Assembly: GCA_018842655.1 (NCBI GenBank)
Contig: JAGTWN010000004.1
Location: forward strand, 806,001-870,000
From: Candidatus Pantoea haifensis
Lineage (GTDB): Bacteria; Pseudomonadota; Gammaproteobacteria; Enterobacterales; Enterobacteriaceae
Direction: 5' to 3'
DNA length: 64,000 nt
Part shown: positions 54,702 to 64,000 of the stretch, in pieces
How the letters are laid out: each line of letters opens with the position of its first letter
Numbering within the stretch: position 1 is the stretch's first letter
The notes under the pieces: model-generated
What the model was told of the DNA's origin: nothing
Seen by the model: the letters and a program-made list of their open reading frames with translations, nothing else
Databases searched by the model: none
Position numbers and translations under genes: made by a program

Positions 54702-57086
54702 ATGTCCAATAAAGGCGAACAGCCGCTAGTGCTCTGGTATAACCAGCTAGGCATGCATGATGTTGATCGGGTGGGAGGCAAAAATGCCTCTCTGGGTGAA
54801 ATGATTACCAACTTGTCGTCGCTGGGTGTATCTGTCCCTAATGGTTATGCGACCACATCTTATGCATTTAATCAGTTTCTCGATCAAAGCGGGCTGAACC
54901 AGCGTATCTATGAACTGCTGGACAAGACCGATATTGATGATGTTGACGAACTGGCGAAAGCCGGTAAGCAGATTCGTCAATGGGTGGTGGATACGCCATT
55001 CCAGCCGGAACTGGAAGCCGCCATTCTGGAAGCCTACCAGCAGCTCTCAGCAGACGATGCAGAAGCCTCTTTTGCCGTGCGCTCTTCAGCCACCGCAGAG
55101 GATATGCCGGACGCCTCATTTGCAGGTCAGCAGGAAACCTTTCTTAACGTACAAGGCATTGATGCGGTCATGATTGCGGTCAAGCATGTTTATGCTTCGC
55201 TGTTTAACGACCGAGCCATCTCTTATCGCGTACATCAGGGCTACGATCATCGTGGCGTGGCCTTGTCAGCAGGTATCCAGCGCATGGTGCGTTCGGATCT
55301 GGCTTCATCTGGCGTCATGTTTACCATTGATACCGAATCGGGCTTTGATCAGGTGGTGTTTATCACTGCGGCGTTAGGTCTGGGCGAAATGGTAGTGCAG
55401 GGTGCCGTTAACCCGGATGAATTTTATGTCCACAAGCCAACCCTGGCGGCAGGGCGTCCCGCTATTGTACGACGCAATATGGGCTCAAAAAAAGTGCGCA
55501 TGGTATACGCTGACTCGCTGGAGCATGGTGAGCAAGTGCGCATTGAAGATGTCCCTGAAGCTGAACGCGATCGCTTCTGCTTAAGCGATGACGAAGTGCA
55601 GGCGCTGGCAAATCAAGCGGTGCTGATTGAGCAACACTACAAACGCCCAATGGACATTGAGTGGGCGAAAGATGGTCACACCGGTAAATTATTTATCGTG
55701 CAGGCGCGTCCTGAAACCGTGCGCTCTAACGGACAGGTGATGGAACGCTATACGCTGCAGGGTAAAGGCCAGGTTGTAGTAGAAGGCCGCGCAATTGGTC
55801 ATCGTATCGGTGCGGGTGAAGTCAAAGTTATTCATGATATCAGCGAGATGAACCGCATTGAGAAAGGTGATGTGCTGGTAACCGACATGACCGACCCTGA
55901 CTGGGAACCGATCATGAAGAAAGCGTCCGCTATTGTGACCAATCGCGGTGGACGAACCTGCCATGCTGCCATTATCGCGCGTGAACTGGGCATCCCAGCC
56001 GTGGTGGGGTGTGGTGATGCAACCGATCGCTTAAAAGAGGGTCATAAAGTCACTGTCTCCTGTGCAGAAGGTGATACCGGTTATGTCTATGACAATCTGA
56101 TCGATTTTGACATCACCAGTTCGCAGGTCGATAAGATGCCTGATCTGCCGTTGAAGATTATGATGAACGTTGGCAACCCCGATCGCGCCTTTGATTTCGC
56201 CTGTTTGCCCAACGAAGGCGTAGGTCTGGCACGTCTGGAATTCATCATTAACCGTATGATTGGCGTCCACCCAAAAGCGTTACTGGAATTCGACCAGCAA
56301 ACCCCGAGCTACAACAGCAAATTCGTCAGATGATGAAGGGTTTTGACGATCCGGTGGAGTTTTACGTTGCGCGCCTTACTGAAGGCATTGCGACGCTTGG
56401 CGCAGCCTTTGCACCGAAACGGGTAATTGTGCGTCTTTCTGACTTTAAATCGAACGAGTATGCCAACCTGGTGGGGGCGAACGTTATGAGCCGGAAGAAG
56501 AAAACCCTATGCTCGGCTTCCGTGGTGCGGGTCGCTATGTTGCCGATAGCTTCCGTGACTGTTTCGCGCTGGAATGCAAAGCGGTAAAACGTGTGCGCAA
56601 TGAGATGGGCCTCACTAACGTTGAAATCATGGTTCCGTTTGTTCGTACCGTTGAACAGGCTGAAGCGGTGGTTGAAGAGTTGGCGCGTCAGGGACTGAAG
56701 CGCGGAGAGGATGGCTTAAAAGTTATCATGATGTGTGAAATCCCTTCTAACGCTTTGCTGGCGGATCAGTTCCTGCAACACTTTGATGGCTTCTCTATTG
56801 GCTCAAATGATATGACGCAACTTGCGCTGGGACTGGACCGCGATTCAGGCGTCGTCTCTGCACTGTTTGATGAGCGTAATGAGGCGGTCAAGGCGCTGCT
56901 TTCCATGGCAATCCAGGCGGCAAAAAGCAGGGGAAATATGTCGGTATTTGCGGTCAGGGGCCGTCAGATCATCAGGACTTTGCGGCCTGGCTGATGGAAG
57001 AGGGCATTGACAGCCTGTCGCTAAATCCTGATACCGTGGTTGAGACCTGGTTAAGCCTGGCGAAGCTGAATACCGCTTCTGATTAA
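54702..57086 (+). CDS. ppsA: Phosphoenolpyruvate synthase PpsA; three apparent frameshifts
   Basis: 795 residues after repair (E. coli 792). Makes PEP from pyruvate and ATP for gluconeogenesis. The N-terminal nucleotide-binding domain begins [20 protein letters not shown]; the phosphohistidine swivel domain has [20 protein letters not shown] with the catalytic His; the C-terminal barrel carries [20 protein letters not shown] and, after repair, the active-site Cys in GICGQGPSD. Frame losses are at the C4 run 56302-56305, G5 run 56473-56477 and A5 run 56922-56926. The ATG follows AAAGGAT. PpsR controls its activity. Confidence 0.94.
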
Positions 57087-57102
57087 AGGATTAATCTCAC
57101 GT

Positions 57103-57130
57103 AAAAGGCCAGCACTGCTGGCCTTTTTTA
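57103..57130 (+). terminator. Intrinsic terminator of ppsA
   Basis: AAAGGCCAG / CTGGCCTTT stem with a five-base loop, then T-run. Confidence 0.85.
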
Positions 57131-57152
57131 ATTTAGCTGGGATTACAAAGGC

Positions 57153-57256
57153 AAAAAAAAGCCCATCACAGGGGATGGGCAAAGACTACACACAGCAATT
57201 CTTTTCTTACTCAGGGGAAAAGGTTGTTTGTAAATCAGTGGTTTGATTCAAAACTT
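57153..57256 (-). ncRNA. rprA: Small regulatory RNA RprA
   Basis: On the minus strand the 3' end is the terminator GCCCATC / GATGGGC (57161-57180) with T8. Directly before it is the stretch GAATTGCTGTGTGTAGTC, which I recall as identical in E. coli RprA, and further upstream CCCCTGAGT (57209-57217), the part that pairs with the rpoS leader in E. coli. The 5' end forms AATCA / TGATT as a first stem. Length about 104, start estimated. RprA, with Hfq, activates rpoS translation. It lies between ppsA and ydiK, consistent with its place beside ydiK in E. coli. Confidence 0.88.
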
Positions 57257-57292
57257 AATAATCATGTTATTCACCTGGCTCGCTGGCGTCTT

Positions 57293-57306
57293 TAAGAATC
57301 CTCTTA
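57293..57306 (-). promoter_or_regulatory. RcsB box of rprA
   Basis: Read on the minus strand the site is TAAGAGGATTCTTA, matching the RcsB/RcsAB consensus TAAGA-NN-ATTC-N-TA. It is centred about 44 bp before the estimated rprA start, in the position expected for activation; E. coli rprA is RcsB-activated. Confidence 0.75.
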
Positions 57307-57363
57307 TTAGTTTAAAGCCAATAATCTTTTGTCACGTTTTTATGTCCGCCAGAGGAGGAAACT

Positions 57364-57411
57364 GTGCATAAAGTAATCTTTTTTAAGCGTGAACGGCCTT
57401 TTTTAGCCTGA
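57364..57411 (+). CDS. Candidate 15-codon small ORF with strong ribosome site
   Basis: GTG at 57364 preceded by AGGAGG (57353-57358) with five bases between, encoding MHKVIFFKRERPFLA and ending at TGA 57411. The stop overlaps a weak AGCC/GGCT hairpin with T6 (57405-57424). I do not recognise the peptide. The ribosome site is unusually good, but the short length means it could be chance. Confidence 0.3.
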   Translation: MHKVIFFKRERPFLA

Positions 57412-57474
57412 AAGTGGCTTTTTTCTTAAAATTCGCTTATGAAAAATAATATTAACGTGACGAAAAAGAATCAA

Positions 57475-57498
57475 GGCAGTTAACTACCATTAACCGCC
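57475..57498 (-). terminator. Hairpin after ydiK
   Basis: GGCAGTTAA (57475-57483) / TTAACCGCC (57490-57498), eight of nine pairs, sixteen bases after the ydiK stop; a T-rich stretch (CTTTTTCG) follows a few bases later on the minus strand. Confidence 0.5.
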
Positions 57499-57513
57499 TT
57501 AATCATTGCAGGG

Positions 57514-58629
57514 TTATAACGTAGGGTGTTCTTCGTCGTGATCAGCGAGTTCTTCCACAACCGTTAGCGGGTCATCACTGGGCGCGGGCGCTTCATGTAC
57601 CCAGACTGAAACCAGCCGGTAAGAAACAGCCAGCACAACCGGGCCAATAAACAACCCGATCATACCAAAGGCAATCAGCCCGCCAATAACGCCGGAAAGG
57701 ATAAGTATCATTGGCAAATCAGCGCCCATACGAATTAACACCGGGCGCAGCACATTATCCAGGGTGCCAACAACGCAACTCCATACCAGTAAAACGGTGC
57801 CCCATGTGGTGTCGCCACTCCAGTAGAGATAGATAATGGCAGGCACCAGCACCGGCAACGGCCCCAGTTGCACCAGGCAGCAGAGTATCATTAACACCGT
57901 TAATAGCGTGGCGTAAGGGATGCCGGAAATAGCCAGGCCGATTCCTCCCAGGACGGCCTGAACGAGGGCGGTAACCACCACGCCCAAGGCCACTGCGCGT
58001 ATTGCCTGACCCGCCAGTAACACCGCGGCATCACCACGACGACCCGCCATACGAAATGCGAAGTGGCGGATGCCATGTGCCGCTTGTTCACCACGCCAGT
58101 AAAGCAATACGCTGAATAGCAGCATCACCGCAAGATGGATCATGAAGCGGCCAAAATGACCGGCCTGCGCAACAAAGAAGCCGGTTGTCCGTCCTACATA
58201 GGGCTGTAGCTTAGCCATGATTGCCGCGCCGCCTCCCGCTACCAGTTTTTGATAGCTGGCATAAAGCTTTTCGCCCACCATTGGCACATCATTCAGCCAG
58301 ATTAGTTCAGGCAGCATGTGGCCTTGTGTCGCCCAGGCAATCACTGGCGCACTGTTATCTATCAAACTGTTTACCAGCAGGGCGATAGGAATAATAAACA
58401 GCAGCAGCAAAATAAGCGTCATCGCAATAACGGCCAGTGAACGGCGTCCCCACAGCCAGTGCTGAATCTTTAACATCAGTGGCCAGGTGGCAATGACCAC
58501 CATACTGGCCCAGGCAAACCCAAGAATGAACGGCTGAACCACCCATAAACAGGCGATGATCAATAATAAGATAAACATTAAGGTGAACAGTATCTGCGGT
58601 AGATCCATGTCCCGGTACAGGCTTTTCAT
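57514..58629 (-). CDS. ydiK: AI-2E family transporter YdiK
   Basis: 371 residues, E. coli 370. Membrane protein of the AI-2 exporter-like (UPF0118) family with about seven or eight spans; LVVSGIPYATLL-type segments appear as ISGIPYATLLTVLMILCCLVQLGPLPVL, and RMGADLPMILILSGVIGGL is conserved. Function in YdiK is not established. The start at 58629 gives the family length. A terminator-like hairpin and RprA lie downstream. Confidence 0.93.
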   Translation of the reverse strand: MKSLYRDMDLPQILFTLMFILLLIIACLWVVQPFILGFAWASMVVIATWPLMLKIQHWLWGRRSLAVIAMTLILLLLFIIPIALLVNSLIDNSAPVIAWATQGHMLPELIWLNDVPMVGEKLYASYQKLVAGGGAAIMAKLQPYVGRTTGFFVAQAGHFGRFMIHLAVMLLFSVLLYWRGEQAAHGIRHFAFRMAGRRGDAAVLLAGQAIRAVALGVVVTALVQAVLGGIGLAISGIPYATLLTVLMILCCLVQLGPLPVLVPAIIYLYWSGDTTWGTVLLVWSCVVGTLDNVLRPVLIRMGADLPMILILSGVIGGLIAFGMIGLFIGPVVLAVSYRLVSVWVHEAPAPSDDPLTVVEELADHDEEHPTL

Positions 58630-58838
58630 AAAGAGTGATGACCTCGTTTGAATCCTTCAAATTCGGGCTTTTCGCGCCCGGTTTAATCATGAGCTATTTA
58701 AAGGCGTTTAAACAGAGTGCGGAGGGAAGGAATTTACCTTTCCTGAAAAAACGGCAGCCGCTTAAAAAATGTGATAAAACGGGGGATTAATGCAAATAAC
58801 ACAGACGCAAACGTTTACAACATCTCGGTCTCACACTC

Positions 58839-61800
58839 ATGATCCCACAGATTTCACAAGCGCCAGGCCTTGTTCAACTGGTGCTGACATTCCTTGAGTC
58901 GCTTAAAGAGCAAGGCTTTACTGGCGACACAGCGACCAGCTATGCCGATCGTCTTTCACTCTCAACGGATAACAGTATTTACCAACTGTTACCCGATGCT
59001 GTGCTGTTTCCCCGTTCTACTGCTGATGTGGCGCTGATCGCCCGGGTAGCGGGTGAGGCGCGTTTTTCCACGCTGGTGTTTACACCACGCGGCGGCGGCA
59101 CCGGTACCAATGGGCAGTCACTTAATCAGGGCATCATTGTTGATATGTCGCGCTACATGAACCGTATTCTGGAGATTAATCCTGAGCAGGGATGGGTGCG
59201 CGTCGAAGCAGGTGTGATAAAAGATCAGCTTAATGCTTACCTGAAGCCGTTTGGATTCTTTTTTCACCTGAATTATCCACCAGTAACCGTGCAACGCTTG
59301 GCGGCATGATCAATACCGATGCGTCAGGTCAGGGTTCGCTGGTATATGGAAAAACCTCGGATCACGTATTAGGTTTGCGCGCGGTACTTCTTGGTGGTGA
59401 TATTTTAGACACCCGACCGATGGCAACGGCGCTGGCAGAAACCTTAGCTCAGGCACAAACCCCGGAAGGCCGAATCTATCAACAGGTCATAGAACGCTGC
59501 CGGGAGCAACGTGCATTAATTCTGGAAAAATTTCCTAAACTGAACCGTTTTCTGACCGGATACGATCTGCGTCACGTCTTCAGTGATGATATGCAGACAT
59601 TCGATCTGACGCGCCTGCTGTGCGGCGCAGAAGGCACGCTGGCCTTTATTACAGAAGCGCGGCTCGATATTACGCCGATCCCAAAAGTGCGGCGTCTGGT
59701 TAACATTAAGTATGATTCCTTTGATTCTGCGCTGCGCAATGCGCCTTTTATGGTCGAGGCGCAAGCCCTGTCGGTAGAAACCGTTGATTCAAAGGTATTA
59801 AACCTGGCGCGTGAAGATATCGTCTGGCATTCCGTCAAGGCGCTGATCACCGACGTACCCGACAAAGATATGCAAGGCCTGAATATCGTAGAGTTTGCGG
59901 GCGATAATGCTGAACTGATTGAAAGGCAAATCAGCAGCCTGTGTGAGCGGCTGGATGGACTCATGACGCAGCAGCAAGGCGGTGTGATCGGTTATCAGCT
60001 CTGTAACGAGCTCAGCGGTATTGAGCGCATTTACAACATGCGTAAAAAAGCAGTGGGATTACTGGGCAATGCCAAAGGCCGGGCCAAACCGATTCCTTTT
60101 GTGGAAGATACCGCCGTTCCGCCGGAGCACCTCGCCGATTACATCGTGGCGTTTCGCGCGTTGTTAGACAGTCACGGCCTGAGCTACGGCATGTTTGGAC
60201 ACGTGGATGCGGGTGTATTGCACGTGCGACCGGCGCTGGACATGTGTGACCCGCAGCAGGAGATGTTGATGAAGCAGATCTCCGACGAAGTGGTGGCGTT
60301 GACGGCACGCTATGGCGGCCTGCTGTGGGGTGAACACGGTAAAGGTTTCCGTGCCCAGTACAGCCCGGAATTTTTGGCGAAACGCTGTTTAACGAGTTGC
60401 GTCGTATTAAATCCGCGTTCGATCCACACAACAGACTCAATCCCGGAAAAATCTGTACTCCGTTCGACAGCCACGACGAGATGATGCAGGTAAGTGCCGT
60501 GACACGCGGCGCTTATGATCGGCAAATTCCCTCACGGTGCGAAACGACTGGCGCGGAGCGATGGAGTGTAACGGTAACGGCTTATGCTTTAACTTCGATG
60601 CGCGCAGCCCGATGTGTCCGTCGATGAAAATCACCCGTAACCGCATTCATTCGCCAAAGGGACGTGCCACGCTGACGCGTGAATGGCTGCGCCTGCTGGC
60701 GGAGCAGGGGTGGACCCACTGGTGCTGGAGAAGCAGCTGCCAGAGAATCGTCTTTCACTGCGCGCCTTGATTAGCCGCACGCGTAATAGCTGGCATGCTA
60801 ACAAAGGCGAGTACGACTTTTCGCACGAGGTGAAAGAAGCGATGTCAGGTTGCCTGGCCTGTAAGGCATGTTCAACCCAGTGCCCAATCAAGATTGACGT
60901 CCCGAATTTTCGTTCGCGCTTCCTGCAGCTTTACCACACGCGTTATCTGCGCCCTGTGAGCGATCATCTGGTGGCTGCGGTAGAAAGCTATGCGCCTCTG
61001 ATGGCAAAGGCACCGAAGACCTTTAACTTCTTTCTTCAGCAGCCGTGGATGCGTGAGATGAGCAAAACCCATATCGGCATGGTCGATCTGCCGCTGCTCT
61101 CTGCACCGACTCTTAAGCAGCAGCTCAGTGGTCATCCGGCGATGAATATGACGCTTGCGCAACTGGAGACGCTGAATGAGGCTCAGCGCGCAAATTGCGT
61201 GCTGGTGGTGCAGGATCCTTTTACCAGCTTTTATGAGGCGAAACTGGTCAGCGATTTTGTCAAACTGATTGAGAAACTCGGCTATCGCCCAGTGCTGTTG
61301 CCATTCTCGCCTAATGGCAAAGCGCAACACGTCAAAGGCTTCCTGCAACGCTTTGCGCGTACCGCCAGCAAAACCGCCGATTTCCTTAACCGGATAGCGA
61401 AACTCGGGATGCCTATGGTGGGTGTCGATCCCGCGACCGTGCTCTGTTATCGCGATGAATATCGTCAGACACTGGGCGAAGCACGCGGTGATTTCCATGT
61501 GCAACTGGTGCATGAGTGGTTACAAACGGTGGTTGCAGAGCGCGCGGTGCAAAACGCGAGTGGCGAAGCCTGGTATCTGTTTGCGCACTGCACAGAAGTG
61601 ACCGCGCTGCCCTCAACGCCTGAGCAGTGGCGGGATATTTTCTCGCGCTTTGGTGCAAAACTGGAAAATATTAACGTGGGCTGCTGCGGCATGGCGGGCA
61701 CTTACGGCCACGAAAGCAAAAATCTCGATAACTCGCTGGGAATTTATGGACTTTCCTGGCATCCGCAATTGCAAAAGCTGCCACGGCAACGCTGCCTGGC

Positions 61801-61888
61801 GACCGGCTACTCCTGTCGCAGCCAGGTTAAACGTGTTGAAGGCAATGGGATGCGCCATCCTCTTCAGGCGCTGCTGGAAATGGTGTAA
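58839..61888 (+). CDS. ydiJ: D-2-hydroxyglutarate dehydrogenase YdiJ (FAD/Fe-S); four apparent frameshifts
   Basis: 1017 residues after repair; I recall 1018 for E. coli YdiJ. N-terminal FAD-binding domain (LVFTPRGGGTGTNGQSLNQG), then FAD C-terminal domain (GMFGHVDAGVLHVRPALD), then a 4Fe-4S domain with CLACKACSTQCP and the CCG motif VGCCGMAGTYGHE. It oxidises D-2-hydroxyglutarate; the assignment follows work on E. coli YdiJ as I recall it. Frame losses: T6 59259-59264, T5 60371-60375, C3 60529-60531, G4 60707-60710. It is the most damaged gene in the window. ATG 58839 is used because it starts the conserved reading; no strong ribosome site. Confidence 0.9.
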
Positions 61889-61920
61889 AATATTACCCGC
61901 GACGTTATGGTGCGGCTGGA

Positions 61921-62325
61921 TTAGAATATCCAGCCGGCGTGACGGACAAAGTCACTTTGCAGGGCGGTGGCTTTGTCCCATTCGCCCACCATCGCTAACT
62001 GATGGCAAAGCCGGGTTAATGACAAACGCGCCAGTTGGTAAGCTTGAATACGAAATAATCGGTCACGATCGCTATTTCCCATCTCTTGCACTAAACGGTG
62101 ATGAAGTTTGCCCATGGCATGTAAATAGCTGTGATCGTCCCCGTTGAGCTGGCAGATCTCTGCCATATCCAGGCAGGTATCGTTGAACTGACGTAATTGC
62201 TGAATGGAACAGTCGGCGCGGTCAAGTTTTGCCTGCGCCATATAAAAATCGACGGTAATGTCACGCACTGAAAATTTATATTCATCGATTTTATGCTGTA
62301 GCCAGGCAGAGACAGAAAGCGTCAT
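61921..62325 (-). CDS. Unrecognised 134-residue protein behind a Fur box
   Basis: I do not recognise this protein. It is 134 residues, predicted helical and without signal peptide or membrane span: TLSVSAWLQHKIDEYKFSVR, then LDRADCSIQQLRQFNDTCLD and LHAMGKLHHRLVQEMG. Two cysteines are followed by many Leu, Gln and His. The ATG at 62325 is preceded by only a weak GGGGTGG site; the longer frame with MNMIIIIIH reads through the Fur box. The perfect Fur palindrome 20 bp upstream suggests derepression under iron limitation. Divergent to sufA, so it may belong to iron or Fe-S homeostasis. Confidence 0.6.
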   Translation of the reverse strand: MTLSVSAWLQHKIDEYKFSVRDITVDFYMAQAKLDRADCSIQQLRQFNDTCLDMAEICQLNGDDHSYLHAMGKLHHRLVQEMGNSDRDRLFRIQAYQLARLSLTRLCHQLAMVGEWDKATALQSDFVRHAGWIF

Positions 62326-62344
62326 AGTGCCACCCCGAACGTGA

Positions 62345-62361
62345 ATGATAATAATTATCAT
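62345..62361 (-). promoter_or_regulatory. Fur box
   Basis: ATGATAATAATTATCAT is a perfect 17-bp palindrome resembling the Fur consensus GATAATGATAATCATTATC. It is 20-36 bp upstream of the 62325 start and about 355 bp upstream of sufA, so it most likely controls the minus-strand gene. Confidence 0.75.
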
Positions 62362-62367
62362 ATTCAA

Positions 62368-62715
62368 CTGGGCGCGGAATGCAATTACTCAGGCAGAAAA
62401 AATTTATTGATTTACATCGCCTGTTAATAAAATCGGAAATAACAATCTGTTTACATCGCAGAAAGGCGTAACCTATCAATAACCCTGTTATACAAAAGTG
62501 ATGAAATGCAATTTCACTATTTATTAACAAGTTACATTGCATATCTTCACTTTTACTCTCTCACCGCAAAGTGAGTTGAAGAGACTATGCTTAATAAAGC
62601 AGCGATTAAAAACAGCACAAGATGATTATCCCTGCAAAACAAGAGGTTGAAGTGATCGACCAGATCACTACCATAGGGGATAGCCTGAAAAGGTCCGGAC
62701 TCAAGAGGTACTAAC
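62368..62715. other. suf operon upstream region
   Basis: 348 bp without a gene, containing the sufA promoter area (OxyR, IHF and IscR act here in E. coli). I could not place individual sites. Confidence 0.4.
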
Positions 62716-63090
62716 ATGGCATCTGTTAATGCAGACTCTTTCTCACCTGACGACTTTGTCTGGAAAGGGCTGACGCTGACTGAAACCGCAGCGAAACAAA
62801 TTCTCAATCTGGCCGCACAAGACCCTGAAGTCAAGGGACTGCGACTGAGCGTGAAACAATCCGGCTGTGCCGGTTTTGGTTACGTCATGGATCTGGTGAA
62901 GCAGCCAGAGGATGACGATCTGCAGTTCTCGTTCCATGGCGCAACGCTGTTTGTGCCGCTTCAGGCCATGCCGTTTGTCGATGGCACCGAAGTGGATTAC
63001 GTCCGCGAAGGCCTGAATCAGATCTTTAAATTCAATAACCCTAAAGCTCAGCACGCCTGCGGGTGTGGTGAAAGCTTTGGCGTCGAGTAA
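62716..63090 (+). CDS. sufA: Fe-S carrier SufA
   Basis: 124 residues, A-type iron-sulfur carrier. The three conserved cysteines are in SGCAGFGYVMD (Cys50) and HACGCGESFGVE (two Cys near the end). E. coli SufA has about 122 residues. It receives clusters from the SufBCD scaffold for delivery to target enzymes. AGAGGTACTAAC lies before ATG 62716 as ribosome site. sufB starts eight bases after the stop. Intact. Confidence 0.95.
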   Translation: MASVNADSFSPDDFVWKGLTLTETAAKQILNLAAQDPEVKGLRLSVKQSGCAGFGYVMDLVKQPEDDDLQFSFHGATLFVPLQAMPFVDGTEVDYVREGLNQIFKFNNPKAQHACGCGESFGVE

Positions 63091-63097
63091 GTGAAAT

Positions 63098-64000
63098 ATG
63101 TCACGACACAGCGAAGCATCTGAAGATGTACAAATGTGGGAAGGCAAGCTCAATTACAAAGAGGGCTTCTTTACCCAATTGCAAACCGAAGAGTTTGCTC
63201 ACGGTATCAACGAAGATGTGGTGCGAGCCATTTCAGCTAAGCGTAACGAACCAGAGTGGATGCTGGAGTTTCGTCTCAAAGCTTTCCGTGCCTGGCTTGA
63301 AATGGAAGAGCCGCACTGGCTGAAAGCGCACTACGAGAAACTCGATTATCAGGATTACAGCTATTACTCAGCGCCGTCCTGCGGCAACTGTGACGATAGC
63401 TGCGCCTCAGAACCGGGCGCAACGCAGGCATCAGGCAGTACGCCAGCCAGCGACTATCTGACGCAGGAAGTTGAGAACGCGTTTAATCAGCTGGGTGTTC
63501 CGGTGCGTGAAGGCAGAGAAGTGGCCGTTGATGCCATTTTTGACTCCGTCTCCGTGGCCACTACTTATCGCGGCAAGCTGGCAGAGCAGGGCATTATTTT
63601 CTGCTCGTTCGGCGAAGCGATTCAGGAACATCCTGAGCTGGTGAAACAATATTTGGGCACCGTGGTGCCGGCGAATGACAACTTCTTTGCTGCGCTGAAC
63701 TCAGCGGTCGCCTCTGACGGCACCTTTGTCTATATCCCGAAAGGGTGCGCTGCCCGATGGAACTGTCGACCTATTTCCGTATTAATGCGGCAAAAACGGG
63801 TCAGTTCGAACGCACGATCCTGATTGCAGACGAAGACAGCTATGTCAGCTATATCGAAGGGTGTTCCGCGCCAGTGCGTGATACCTATCAGCTGCACGCC
63901 GCTGTGGTTGAAGTCATCATCCATAAAAATGCGGAAGTAAAATACTCAACCGTACAGAACTGGTTCCCTGGTGGCGAAGGCGAAGGCGGTATCCTTAATT
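63098..64000 (+). CDS. sufB: Fe-S assembly scaffold SufB, apparent frameshift, 3' end outside window
   Basis: First about 300 residues of SufB, part of the SufBCD scaffold that builds Fe-S clusters under oxidative stress or iron limitation. The sequence [37 protein letters not shown] and [20 protein letters not shown] fits the family. The frame is lost in the G3 run 63743-63745; one G restores [20 protein letters not shown], and the right frame then stays open to base 64000. The continuation lies outside the window. Confidence 0.93.

Overview
This window is a stretch of enterobacterial chromosome. From roughly 19 kb onward the gene order follows the E. coli K-12 region from the suf genes to astCADBE: astCADBE, spy, cho, nadE, osmE, tcyP, ydjM, hxpB, yniB, yniA, ydiZ, ydiY, thrS-infC-rpmI-rplT-pheMST-ihfA, btuCED, nlpC, ydiV, selO, aroH, ppsR, ppsA, rprA, ydiK, ydiJ and sufAB. 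Several differences point away from Escherichia and towards an environmental or plant-associated member of the order, perhaps Erwiniaceae (Pantoea/Erwinia-like). These are an assimilatory nitrate (nas) cluster, kduID next to hxpB, no pfkB between ydiZ and ydiY, and no menI or ydiH between ydiJ and suf. The genus is an inference from memory of gene order and was not tested.

Layout: (1) 1-8716, nitrate assimilation: ABC permease (cut by the window edge), ATPase, NasC-like reductase, NasB-like nitrite reductase with a fused NirD-type end, NasA nitrate reductase, and a uroporphyrinogen-III methyltransferase that would supply sirohaem to NasB. (2) 9010-16047, an uncharacterised sugar or polyol island: a DeoR-type regulator divergent from SDR, ribose-class binding protein, DUF2291 lipoprotein, ATPase, permease and second SDR, with a matching pair of palindromic operator candidates in the divergent gap. 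(3) 16226-18693, a YchO-like inverse autotransporter and a bestrophin-like YneE protein, separated by a perfect CRP-type palindrome. (4) 19108-25188, the astCADBE arginine catabolic operon behind a sigma54-type promoter. (5) 25484-38722, stress, envelope and small-molecule genes, including two SOS genes with LexA boxes (cho, ydjM) and a kduID operon with a KdgR box. (6) 38967-46143, the translation cluster with a tRNA-like thrS operator candidate, AUU-initiated infC and the pheM attenuator. (7) 46346-64000, vitamin B12 uptake, NlpC, YdiV, SelO, aroH, PEP synthase with its regulator, the sRNA RprA with an RcsB box, YdiK, YdiJ, a Fur-box gene and the start of the suf operon.

The dominant oddity is data quality. 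Twenty-two genes are broken by 31 apparent one-base losses, every one explained by a base missing from a homopolymer run of 3 to 7. Essential genes (thrS, rplT, pheS) are hit, and restoring the bases gives the lengths I remember for the E. coli proteins (ThrS 642, RplT 118, PheS 327, BtuD 249, TcyP 463, AstC 406 residues). I therefore read them as sequencing under-calls, not biology, and annotate the genes as whole CDSs with the shift site stated. No tRNA, rRNA, CRISPR array, insertion sequence or prophage was seen.

The best candidate for an undescribed system is the 9.0-16.0 kb island, whose substrate and DUF2291 lipoprotein role cannot be read from the sequence. Second-rank items are a Fur-box-controlled 134-residue protein beside suf, an unusual nested inverted repeat at 8751-8826, and a leader structure ahead of aroH.
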